Shown here one piece after another: positions 46,470 to 57,386 of a stretch of DNA of 64,000 nucleotides (position 1 is the stretch's first letter; every line of letters starts with the position of its first letter). Source of the stretch: Calamus simplicifolius (taxonomy: Eukaryota; Streptophyta; Magnoliopsida; Arecales; Arecaceae); the NCBI GenBank assembly GCA_900491605.1, contig UESW01005010.1, forward strand, positions 62,001 to 126,000, read 5' to 3'. The notes beneath the pieces were generated by a model that did not search any database, was not told the origin of the DNA, and saw only the letters and a program-made list of their open reading frames with translations. The position numbers were made by a program, and so were the translations under genes.

Positions 46470-48190
46470 TCCGATGCAAACCCCTTGGGTCCTGGAACCA
46501 GATGATGAATGGGTCCTTCATGTGGACGGGCATCAAATTCTCAAGGGAGCGGAGCAGGCCTCATCCTGGCCAACCGGATGGAGTTGTAACCGAGTGTGCA
46601 CTCGCTTCCTCTTCCCAGCCACCAATAATCAGGCTGAATATGAAGCACTGCTGTCTGGGATAAGATTAGCTCGAGAGCTTGGGGTGAAATGCCTTAGGGT
46701 ATTCACTGACTCCCAGCTGGTCGCTGGCCAAATCAGAGGGGAGTACGAAGCAAGGGATCCTACATGTCCCGCTACTTAAGTATGGTGCAGTCACAAGCCT
46801 CTCCCTTAGCCCATTTTAGCGTTAGCTACATCTCGAGGGAGAATGCTAGAGCCGACGCTCTGTCCCATCTTGCCACCTCAGCCGATGGGATTTGGAAGAA
46901 CCTATGTAGAGCATCTGGAAGCCCCAAGCATCAAAGCGACAGAAGAGGCCCTGCCAGTCGAGCAGGAGCCCTCTTGGATGGACGCTTATGTTGGTATCTT
47001 ACCGATGGCGCCCTCCCTAAAAACCTGACTGAGGCTAGGCTACTCAAGCGGCGGGCCCCGAAGTTTCTAATGATGGACGGAAAGCTTTATCGAAGGTCGT
47101 TCTCATACCCGATCCTCAAATGCATCGGCCCCGAAGCATATTACATCCTGTGGGAAATACATAGGCATATGTGGAAGTCATCTGGGGGGCAGAGCCCTGC
47201 GTACAAAGCCCTGCGGCAAGGATACTACTGGCTGACAATGAAGGAGGACACGTCCGAGCTCGTCAAGAGTGCGATAGTTGCCAACACCATGCCAACATCC
47301 AACGGCAGCCGACGTCCCAGCTGATCCCCCTGGCTGCACCTTGGCCCTTCGCCAAATGGGGTATGGACATCTTGGGACCGTTCCCTCCAGCCTCCGGTCA
47401 ACGCAAATTCCTACTGGTGCCGTCGACCATTTCACTAAGTGGATCGAAGCCGAAGTACTCGCCAAGATCACCGAGGGCAAGGTGAGATCCTTTTTCTGGA
47501 AATCTATAGTATGCCGGTTTGGACTGTCGCATACCCTCGTCACTGACAACGATCGGTAGTTTGACAACACGGCCTTCCGAGATTCTGCATCGAGCTAGGC
47601 ATCCATCAGTGGTTCACCTTCGTAGGGCATCCCCAGACCAACGGCGCGGCCGAGGTGACCAACCGCATTATTCTTCAAGGACTTAGAGCCCGGCTAGATG
47701 ACTGCAAAGGATGGTGGGTGGAGGAGCTCCCCAATGTACTGTGGGCCTACCACACAACGCTGCGAGCCCCCATCGGAGAGACTCCCTTCAGCCTAGTCTT
47801 CAGATCCGAAGCTGTTATTCCTGTGGAGATAGGTGCCCTGAGCCCCCGAATGAAGTTGTACAGCGAGGGGGATAACCCAAATCAGTTGCGGGCCTACCTC
47901 GACCTAGTGGAAGAACTACGAGACCGAGCGCGACTCCGAATGACAGCTAACCGACAGGGAACGGCCAAGTATTACAATCTCGCGTCCTCCCCAAGGCATT
48001 CTTGCCAGAGACCTAGTCCTCCGACGAGCTGAAGTTTCAAAGCCGACGGAAGGAGGCAAGCTAGCACCGAAATGGGAAGGACCCTATCGAGTTGCGAAGG
48101 CACTCCACCACGGAGCGTACAAAATTGAGGGGCTGGATGGGAAGCCTCTCCCCCGCACTTGGAACGCAAACAACCTATGTCGGTACTATC
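46470..48190 (+). pseudogene. RNase H and integrase of element 3
   Basis: RNase H at 46474-46900 keeps WVLHVDGHQ, NNQAEYEALLSGIRLARELG and VFTDSQLVAGQIRGEYEARD. The integrase zinc region is at about 47090-47290, the core at 47278-47660 (VDHFTKWIEAEVLAKITEGK, FGLSHTLVTDNDR, then a stop) and the C-terminal part at 47655-48032 (ETPFSLVFRSEAVIPVEIG). Decay is by small indels. The last recognisable integrase codons lie just before the post-pol repeat. Confidence 0.83.
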
Positions 48191-48289
48191 AATAGTTTGT
48201 TAATGTTCGTAATTTGAGCATGTCTGCTAGAGTAATATTCATTCTCACTAACACATGTCTTTAAGTGATCCTGCTTCTTAATTAAAGCC

Positions 48290-48660
48290 CGACCTTGCAT
48301 CGGCACCTGAAACCCGACTCCATGTCGGCACCTAAAGCTCAACGCCGCGTTGGCACCTGAAGCCCAACCCCACATCGGCACCTGAAGCCCGACCCTGCGT
48401 CGGCACCTGAAGCCCGACCTCGCGTCGGCACCTGAAGCCTGATCCCGCGTCGGCACTTGAAGCCTGACCCTGCCCCCGCGTCGGCACCTAAAGCCCGACT
48501 CCAAAAGCCAGACTCCGTGTCGGCACTTAAGCTTGACTCCGTCGGCACTTGAGCCCAACTCCGTGTCGGCACTCTAGCTTGACTGCATCGGCACACAAAG
48601 TCCGACTCCGCGTCAGTATTCGAAGTTTGGCTCTTCACCGGTACAGCCCAATCCTGTGTC
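48290..48660. repeat. Expanded about 25-bp tandem repeat between pol and antisense gene of element 3
   Basis: About 14 copies of AAGCCCGACCCYGCGTCGGC plus CACCTG-like spacers. The same unit occurs in element 2 at 31150-31320, in the same orientation relative to pol, with about six copies. Each unit can pair CCGAC with GTCGG. Confidence 0.88.
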
Positions 48661-49058
48661 ATCACATTGGCCCAGCTGTGTCAGCACTCCACTCGGTCTC
48701 GTGACGGTAGTCGTTATGGATACCTTGTCTACCCATTAATCGATCTCACGTCGGCGCTACACTCCTTTGGTGCTCCAACCTTTGTATCAGCCTATGGCAC
48801 AAGGTCGTTTGCCCTCAAGGCCATAAGGTCGTTTACCTTAGCGTGATTATCAGCTATGCTTGCCTATGGCCTTGACCGCGGCTATTACATAATTGGCTCG
48901 CGCCGGCCTATTCATGTCGTCCTATTCGCTGATAACTGGCTACGATGCAAATCAAATTAAGAACTGGAATGAAGAGTTTTCATTGATGGTGAAGGAAGTT
49001 ACAAAATTGTCGATCAAGTCGGATTTGGTACTGTTGGAAGTAAAAAAAATAAAAGAAA

Positions 49059-51261
49059 CTAGGGTTCGGCCGGAGCTGGACCATCATCCTCGGGAACTTC
49101 ATCCGGCTCCAGCTCTTCAATCCCTTCGAGGCCGTAGAGTCTTCATATTTTCTCTTTACAATCTTGGAAGTCGCCGTCATATGCAAAGGCAGTAGTTTTG
49201 GCCAGCTCCTTGTCAAAGGCATCAGACTTCCTAAAGCTTTCTACGGCCTCAGCGGCCTTCTTCTCGGCTTCGGTCACCGCCGCCTTCAGGCTGGCAATCT
49301 CAGCGTCAGACTGGTGGGTGATTTCCTCTGCATTCTAGGCTCTTTCCTCGGCCACACCTATTTCAATGGTGGCAGAATGCAATCGGTTCTTCAACAAATA
49401 TATTTCCAACTCCGCCACCTTCAATTTTTTTCCGCCACTTTTTATTTTTCCTTGGCTACCTGAGCATTGTCAAGCTCATGGGCTGCTCGACGCTGAGTGC
49501 CTCTTTCGCTTTTTCGGCCCATGCCAAATTCCTGAATCGAGCAGATTCAGCTTTGGCTTCAGCCCATTGTGCTCGGACAATTTCCGCTTGGGCCCCCTCC
49601 AGAGCCGCCTCAGCTCTCTCTGCTCTGGCCCATGACTGGTCGAGAGAGTGGCCTCGGCATGGGACAAGAGGCCCTTCATGGCAGTCAGAGAATTTAGCGC
49701 CTGTCCAAAACACACACAGGTTAGATAAAGGAACGAAGTTCCAAAGGGCTGGTAGCAGAAAAATACTTACCCAGAGGTGCACTACAGATGCCTCACGGAA
49801 AAAAGTAGAGGCCCTCTAGTTCTGGAGGAACCTATGGAGCTCAGGCATAGAGGCTTGAGCCATCGTCCACTTCGCCCAGCGACTGTGGCGCGACAAAATC
49901 GACTGAAAGGAAACATCGACCTCGTCTTCCTCTACGGATCCGGTGGCAACTGGCATGGGCTCAGCTACCGGCTGCGCATCTGGAGCCTCGGCCTGTGGAG
50001 GTTCATCGGCCCCTGCCCCTTTGGTGGACGGGGTGGCCTTCGGAATGGGTCTTGTGGCCAAGTCAGTCAGCTCCACCTCGGGGGCCGCTGGCGGTGGTGA
50101 CGGCGCTTCAGTCCTCCGCTCCAGACGGGTGTTTGTCAAATCAATGGGAGATGGGGGCGGTGCAGGTAAAGGAGAACGAGGTCATTCTTCCTCGGCCTCA
50201 TTTCTTTCGGAGGCCTCTCCGGCATCGGTTCTCTTGACAACTTTGGTGGCCCTCTTCTCGGTAGGGGCCCCATCCTCTCGAGCCTTTCTTTTCTTTGTAG
50301 CAGCCTTTCTTATTGTTTGAAGCGATGGTGCCATACCTGCGAATCAATGAACTTAGATCAAAAGAGGAAAAGGGGGGAAAGCAAGAAGGGATGAAAAGGT
50401 TATGCTGCTCACCATCACCAGAAATAAGGCCTGCTAGCCGAATATTCTCTTCGGATAGCAGTTGGTTGCATCGGGGGACGTCGGCAGTAATCAACTGCTC
50501 AAACGCCTCTCGGTCCTTCAAAGTACTGATGGGTTCTTGTTTGGCTCGGTGTTGGGAACCCCCCATTTGGTCCTCACCCCCTCGATTTGGGCAAAGAAAA
50601 ACCTATCTTTCCAACCTTTGATGGAGAAAGGAAGGTACAATTTAAGGGATCTGGAAGGTCTGGGAGCAAAGGACCACCACCCTAATTGTTTTCTAAGGGT
50701 GTAGAAGCAGCGGAAGAGTGAAATTCTAGCCTCAATCCCATGGAAATGGCATAATACCAAGAAACCAATAAGGGTTCGGATAGAATTCGGGACCAACTGT
50801 GCTAAAGCTAAAGAGTACCAATCTAGTATGTTTAATATGAATGGGTGAACGGGAATGCGAAGAACAGCCTTGAAATAATATTCATAAAGGAAAACTGGGC
50901 CCGGATAGGAAGAGGTTACTCTATCCTCAGGTAAAGGTTGGTAGAAACGAAGGTCGGTGGGGATTCGATATTGAGCCCTGAGATTAATTATCTCTTGGGC
51001 AGTCATGACGGAGGCAATCCTTTCGGAGGACTGCCTCGCAAGGGAAGAGGGGCCGGCGGTGGTCGGACGGCGCTGAGCACGAGCCCATCCGGCGGCTGGG
51101 CGATTTTCAACGAGAGGTTGCCCCACGGACCGCCGCTCCTCCGAGGGAGCACCCTCCACAGAGGAGGACCAACTAGGCAGGGGAGAAGGGGAAGGTTATG
51201 AAGGGTTGGGGTAATAGCCCCCGGAATCGGAAATCGAACACGAAAGAGATGAGGAGGCCAT
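49059..51261 (-). pseudogene. Antisense gene of element 3 (PF04195-like, three exons)
   Basis: Minus-strand counterpart of 28499-30787, function unknown. Exon 1 (50413-51261) starts MASSSLSCSISDSGGYYPN, meets an early stop in the Ser/Pro-rich lead, then stays open from 51159 to 50518: MTAQEIINLRAQYRIPTDLR, IPVHPFILNILDWYS, GWWSFAPRPSRSLKLYLPF. This resembles PF04195. Exon 2 (49771-50336) is basic, then Pro/Ala-rich (QTIRKAATKKRKA, later QSILSRHSRWAKWTM). Exon 3 (49059-49700) is probably coiled coil with an acidic end (GLEGIEELEPDEVPEDD). Introns 50337-50412 and 49701-49770 have donors GTGAGCAGC and GTAAGTATT, as in element 2. Confidence 0.75.
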
Positions 51262-51394
51262 GGAAGCAGAACTAACCTGAGATTGAAGGTCAAAAGTCAG
51301 CAATGGAGGGCTCGGGTGGTGGAAGATGAACAGGCTCGAACGATCAGAGTAGGAAGATGAAAGCAGTGGAAGCGGCCCAAACCTAGGGCGATTC

Positions 51395-51404
51395 TCTTTT
51401 ATAC
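51395..51404 (-). promoter_or_regulatory. TATA box of the antisense gene in element 3
   Basis: TATAAAAGAG on the minus strand, about 134 bp upstream of the antisense start codon at 51261, preceded by ATGATTTGAAA as in element 2. Confidence 0.65.
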
Positions 51405-51708
51405 CTGTGTTTCAAATCATCTCGCGTGCCTCTGAATCGGCCATGCATCTGCTTGTTATTGGAGATCACTTCGGCGCCCACCCAGTGCGCATAACGCGAG
51501 GGACACCGCCTATGAAGGGATAGTGGTGACCTTACCGCAATGATGGCACCCACCTTTCCGTGGTTCCACGCCCAAGGAAAATCCTACCCAATCCCAACAA
51601 CCCGAACGGACGAGATGACACCAGGATCAGCTACCAGAGGGTACTGCGGATACTAACACCCCTTTCGCTGGTGAGTACGTGCCCTCCTATCTCAGGGGTG
51701 AGGGCATC

Positions 51709-52493
51709 TGATGTGGCTAATCACACCTCCTGGCGGCACGGTAACAGCGTGTACAGCCTTTGAAGCAATAGTAATAATTTCAATCGGCTCCTAGCATCGA
51801 TCTCGGCTTCGGCCTTGGCACCGGCCTCGGCCTCAGCCTCGGCTCCGGCCTCGGCCTCAACCCCGGCATCGGCTCTCGGACTTAGTCTTGGCTCCAGCCT
51901 CGGCTTCGGTCTCGTTCCCAGCCTAAGGCTCGACCTTGGTCTCAGCTTCGGCATCGGCTCTCGGCTTCGGCATCGGCTCTTGGCCTCGGCCTCGGCTCCA
52001 ACTTTGGCTCCGGCCTCAGCCTTTGACACAATTTCAGCCATGAAGCCAGATTCTAATGCTAAACAGATTTAAAACAACTACCACGCGGCCCAGTCGCCCA
52101 CCTTTTGCCAAGATCACGAGCAGCTACAGATACTACGCATCTGCCGATATCCGTGGAACGTATCTAACAACCAGACGCCAACCTACGAAGCCGATCTTAA
52201 TAGAAGATAGGATCCGGCTGTTATCGCGGAAGGGTAAGAGGGACCCCAAACAGGTATATAAAGGCCGATCCCTAATGAGGGGGGGACGCTCTCTCTCTCT
52301 CTCGAGCTCTACTCATAAGAAATTCCTATTCCTCACATCACTTGACTTGAGCGTCGGAGGGTTCCCACCGAAACCATCGGTCCAGGACTTTCTTGCAGGT
52401 TCTCGGCTGACGGAGGTGATCCTATCACTCCTCTGAAGGTCCGCAAAGCTCTCCTCTCGCCCGATGCACCTCAACAGTGATTTGGCAGCAACA
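51709..52493 (+). mobile_element. 3' LTR of element 3 (785 bp)
   Basis: Starts TGATGTGGCTAATCACACC and ends TTTGGCAGCAACA. It has the same TATATAA box (near 52255) and U3 repeats as the 5' LTR, but fewer repeat units and a shorter CT run. The TSD CTACG follows directly. Confidence 0.92.
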
Positions 52494-52678
52494 CTACGTA
52501 TGCTGCTATATACGATAAAAATAAATGACGTCTTTCCTATTTAACGGTAAATATAAAAGTGATACAAAATAAAAAGTTCAGGATTATTTTTATAACTTTT
52601 TAAAGTTTAAGGATCAAAGTGACACAACCCATTAAGTACATGGATTAATTCTGTAGTTTAGCTAAAATCTTTTCGATG

Positions 52679-55600
52679 AAGCATGAAAAAAGAAAAAAGT
52701 AGGCTTCCTTTTCTTTATGATCAATAAGGATGAACATATTTCATCCTTGATCAAATGGCCCCTAAATTATTGGAGAATCAAAGGCAAGTTTTATTGGTTT
52801 ACCTGGCTGGATATTGGTTTGAATAATTCTACAAGAGTCTTTGTTTGTTTGTTTGCTTGTTTGTTATGGTTTAATAAAACTCCAGCAATTTGCATATTGC
52901 ATTGCTTGTCTTGGTTTCCGAGACTTAAGGCTTCAGATGGATTGGGATCATGTTTCATTTCGATCTAATTTGGTTTTATATTTGAATCTCAATTTTGAAT
53001 TCATATGCAACCCAATTGTAGAACCGATCAGGCTATCTCTATGAAAGAAATTGTAAACCCAACCAATTTATTCGAATCCAACATAAAATATAACGTTTGA
53101 ATTAAATATTTAACTATTATTTTATTAGTAAAATCTAATAATTAATAATCAAATATAGATCACTTAAAAATTTAAATAAGATTAAAAATAATCAATTTAA
53201 ACTTAAGTTTATAAATGATGATATTTAAATATTTTTTTAATATACTTAAAAGATATTTAAATTAAGGATTCATCAAAATAAATAATAAAATATAAATATT
53301 TAGATATCATTAGAGAAAAAAAAAGATGGAAAGAGATTTACCCTTTGTTTGGATGGAGAGAAAACTAGGGAAGAAAGAAAACTAGGAGAGAAAATAGGAG
53401 AGAAAATGAAATTTATCTTGTTTGGATGGAGAGAAAAGTAGGGAGGAAAAAAACTAAAGGAAAAATAGAGGGAAAAAAGTGGTGGGCCCTACATAAAAGT
53501 TTTCTCTTCAAAACCGGAGAGATTTCGAAGAGAAAACTCAAAAGTGCTTTTTATTTTTTTTATTCCAATATTGACCCTTTCAAAAAATAACTGATGCATT
53601 TTTTAATCATCTATAATAAGGATATTATTGTCATTATAAATTATCAACTTTCTCTATCTCTATTTTCCTCCCACTCATCAGGAGAGAAAATATTTTCTCT
53701 TTAATTTTCTTTCCTCTCACTTTTCTCTCCTTCCAATTTTCTTTCCTTCCACTTTTCTCTCCATCCAAACAGAGCATTAGTTGTTAAGCTAAAAGAAAGA
53801 ATTAATTTAAATTAAAGTTTATTCTATAAAAAAATTAGAGTAAAAATATAAATTTTTTTAATTAAGATTTATGGATAAGATAAATCAGTTTCGTGTTGAG
53901 TCGGGTCAAAAACTAGAATATTCAGATCCGATTTAAAATTTAAATTGAATCCAATTTTTATATTCAATCTAATCCTTGGATCTTAAAATACAAACCAGAT
54001 TTAGTCGGATCGGATCATAGGTCAATGAGATCCATTTGCAACCTTACCAGCGCTACGGTCGGTGAAAATGACCTCCACTGCCAGCTCTAGTTTATTTGCT
54101 AAAAAATAAAACAGGTATATATTCCATCAGGCTTTTTATACTTTAGCGTGCAGGAATTTAAATGAGCGAGACGAAATATGAGAGGCTATATATTGAGGAA
54201 AATGCTTATTTTCTATTTTTTGTCTGTGTAAATGACATGAAGAGGTCCCTATTGAAAAGCTACGGTGCATTCTAGCAGCTAATATAACTGACTGATCTAT
54301 TTGACACTGCAGTTTACTTCAAGGCCTGTCTAAGACTAAATGTTGTATTCAAAATCATGCAATACAAGAATTAGAAGATTATCCTCCTTGCTGCAGGCCC
54401 TCGTGAAGAATGGTAGGAAATTCTGTGTCACATCATGCATTCCACTGCATAACAGAAACTTAAGAGTGGAGCATGGGAAGCTCTATGTGCTTTACACATG
54501 CCCTGCTCTGATTTTTTTTTTTTAAAAAAAAATTAATCCCAAGAAGAGGTAAGGCAAAGCCAGCCGAATGATTTGATTCAGTTGGTCATTCTCCTGGTTG
54601 AGATCCTAGGTAAATTGAGACTCTGGTAGCATAAGAATCAATTGATGATGGAGAGTAATGGGTCCTTGCTCTGACCAACCCACATCCAAACGTGCTCGAT
54701 GAAATGGCACTTGACAAAAAGATGTTCCCGAGTCTCATAATCAGTATCACAGAGAACACAGAGCTGGCTTAGGCCATCTTTCTTAGCCATGTTCTTAGCC
54801 AAATTTTCTGAAGGATTTTAACCCAAAATAGAGCAGCCACCTAGATGGCTGCATCTAGGAATGTATGATAGTAATTAAAAGCGAAGCAATGAAGAACAGC
54901 ATTCAAAGAGATGATGCTCTAGATATAACACGAAGGAGTTACTTAAGCCATGTTGGTCTTGCTAGAATTTTTTTTTTTTTTTCTTTTTGGTTATTTTATC
55001 TTTATCTTTAGAATGCTGAATGTTGGCTGGGCACGCAAAGCGGAACTCCTTAGCAGTGAAACCTCCATTCCATTCTAGAACGAGAACTAGTCCTACTTAA
55101 TTTGACAGTTGTATGTTAAGAAGAGGTCTAATGTTATCATATCTCTACTAAGCTTCCACTAATACATGAATTGTTCATCTTTCTAGAAGAAAAATGCATT
55201 TGTGATCAAAACTGACTAAATAAAATCATCCATCCCCATCAAATCTGCTAAGATAATTTGAATGGTTTGTCCAAACTATCTTGTGGCTCTAGACAGCATC
55301 AAAACCATCAATCATAAATTTTCTCATACCAGGAAAAAAATAAAAAAAAAAGGAAGAAAGAAACACACGCTCACGCCCTCAGCTCCTAGGAAATGTGTTT
55401 CTTTATGATCTGGTCCCCGGTGCCACATAATGGGAGACACTCCACTGTTTGGCAAAAATTCTTGTGTCATGCATCCCTCAGAATCTAGACCTAGGTCATT
55501 ATAGTCCGCACGTTCTCCTTCTCTCTCAAAAAATATCATAGCATCAGCAGGCAGCTTAAGATGAGGGACCTAAGAGCAATATAAATGGTTAACCAGACAA

Positions 55601-56302
55601 TAAAGCACCTAATTTCAGCATTCTTCCCACATCTACAATTTCAGACATCAAAAATTTCTCAAGCCCCATAAATCTTGTTATAATGTCAAAATAATCCAAG
55701 AGCACATAACAAATGAAATGTAGCTTGCAATAGAATCATCAATAAACATGCAAACACCAAGAAGGAAAAAAAAAACTATGACAAAACCATCAGCACCATA
55801 AACCAGAGTCATCAAGCCTTGACCCCACTATTTGGGTCAGCTAAACAAAATGTCATTGCAACAAATATATGCAACAAAAAGGTAAGGTTGATCAAATGAT
55901 CGATAAATTTCTTCCAAGCCTAAGAGAGGTGAGCAAGGGTTTGCTACCATACAAAAGTTGAGGTTCCTCTCATTGTGAGATGTCAGACCATAAAAGTACC
56001 TAAAGATGGAATCCAAAGTTACAGGGCTTCTTCCTCTTTAGTAGTTTCTTAAAATGAGAGTGTAAATAATAGTATGCTTTGTGCCACTCTGATGTTTCAA
56101 AGATTATGAGAAACCTGCCATCAGGAAGTCGATGTTGATTATAGATGGTTTCAAATATTCAAATTCTTGTTCCTGGACAATTTTGATTTCCTGTATGATT
56201 AGACTTTGGATTTCTTTAGATATATTCTTTGTGGAAACAGAGATGAGAACATTTCTTGAATGTGGGATATATCCAGCTGCAAGGATGAAAGGTTCAATTG
56301 AT
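52679..56302. other. Intergenic DNA between element 3 and the O-fucosyltransferase gene
   Basis: Apart from the MITE-like element at 53341-53776, no gene is supported. Segments near 52950-53060 and 53880-54035 contain words such as GATCCGATT and CCATTTGCAACCTTACC that are common in decayed plant DNA transposons, but no ends were found. The stretch 54040-56300 shows nothing recognisable. Confidence 0.4.
53341..53776. mobile_element. MITE-like element, 436 bp, TSD TTA
   Basis: Left end CCCTTTGTTTGGATGGAGAG, right end (reverse complement) TGCTCTGTTTGGATGGAGAG. The terminal inverted repeats extend imperfectly through the GAGAGAAAA tracts. TTA occurs on both sides (53338-53340 and 53777-53779), as expected for PIF/Harbinger (Tourist-like) elements. 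No coding capacity. The interior repeats the GTTTGGATGGAGAGAAAA word once more near 53430. Confidence 0.7.
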
Positions 56303-57386
56303 CTACAATTTACAAATATTATGTTTTCTCATCACTTCTATGCTTTCTGCTATTGTTGATCCAGCAGTCCCCACAAATCCCAATGAAGCACAACTGCAAA
56401 CAACTTCCTCAATGTATAATAGAATCTCTGGTAACATCACTGGGCCACAAGCTTTGTTCTGACTCATTCCCTCTAGATTGCTTGGAAGGAAACCAGACCT
56501 CAGCCCATGCTCTGCTGCCATAAGTTTCTTGGCAGCCTGCACCACCAATTCATCGCTTTCTCGTAGTGCATACAGTTTGTAAGAGCTTGCATCTTTTGCA
56601 AGGTCTGCCAAATAAGTTCCATTCCATTCTCCACTAGGAAGATCCGTCATGACAAAAATATGGATAGGGCCACCAACTTTGTTTCCCTTACGTTCCAAAT
56701 TTAACATTTTTATCTTCTGCCCTACTGCTGAAAATGTAGCTCTCCAGTGGTTCTTAAACTGCCCATCTAGCAACCTTAGTTGGGCACAGAGAAAAGGCTC
56801 CTTTATCTTGTTGACAGCAAAATCCTTTCCTGCAGCCATAATTTCTGGGACAAAAGGAAGGAATTCAATTTTCTTTAGCAATGACTGTATCCATGTGTCT
56901 CTTGGAGCTTCATGGATATCGATATAAAGCTCAGAACCCTTATATGGTGACGTGAAAAGGCTTCCAAAAGCCAAAATTGTGGCAGTTTCAGCTTTTGATC
57001 CAGGTCCAAAAGCCTTGTATATATCTCTACGCTTCCTAACATAAGAAAACTTCTTCTTTTTCTGTAATTCTTTGTCAGGCTGAAATGGGTCCAAAATCCC
57101 ATCATTATCTTGTTGATATGTCCATACTGTTGTCCTACAATCATTTTGTATGGCATATATACAAAAGTCAACATTGCCTTGCAAGCCACATAGCAAAGAC
57201 CTGCATTGGTCGAAGTTACCTGATAAAGATCCAACCCTGTTGGACACAGAACAACATAAGCCACCAAAGCAAGCACCTTCCATGTTCAAGCCGCACCATG
57301 TTGAAGCAAATACTCTAAAATCAATTGTTTTGACCATAGATGATGCTAGAAAAGACAAGTCAACTATGTCGGCCATTGAAACATAT
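56303..57386 (-). CDS. Exon 2, O-fucosyltransferase-family gene
   Basis: Begins after CTCTTTCAG, completes the Arg codon and reads YVSMADIVDLSFL. It continues to NICKL and a TAG stop at 56303-56305. It carries most of the catalytic domain, including PFLCAQLRLLDGQFKNHW and the final GTAGSTIAESIE. Confidence 0.88.

Larger units (their letters stand above)
42084..52493 (+). mobile_element. Full-length Tat-type gypsy element 3, TSD CTACG
   Basis: LTRs 42084-42892 and 51709-52493 are bounded by CTACG at 42079-42083 and 52494-52498. Order on the plus strand: gag (42956-44110), protease (about 44500-44870), RT (45050-46300), RNase H (46470-46900), integrase (46990-48190), tandem repeat (48290-48660), an antisense gene on the minus strand (49059-51261), a purine tract CAGGGGTGAGGGCATC (51693-51708) and the 3' LTR. 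The primer region ATTGGCATGCCAGGTAGGGG follows the 5' LTR. Gag-pol is peppered with small indels. Confidence 0.93.
41617..52678. mobile_element. Foldback (long inverted-repeat) element split by Tat element 3
   Basis: The left arm (about 41617-41923) and right arm (about 41966-42083 continuing at 52499-52678) are imperfect reverse complements of about 300 bp each. For example, ACAGAATTAACCCATATACTT (41641 on) pairs with the complement of 52621-52655, and ACACACGTGAT near 41804 pairs with ATGTCACGTGTGT near 42064. Only about 40 bp separate the arms. The unsplit length is about 647 bp. No coding capacity. Such hairpin structures are typical of non-autonomous DNA transposons (MULE- or foldback-like); the superfamily and TSD were not resolved. 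Confidence 0.75.
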
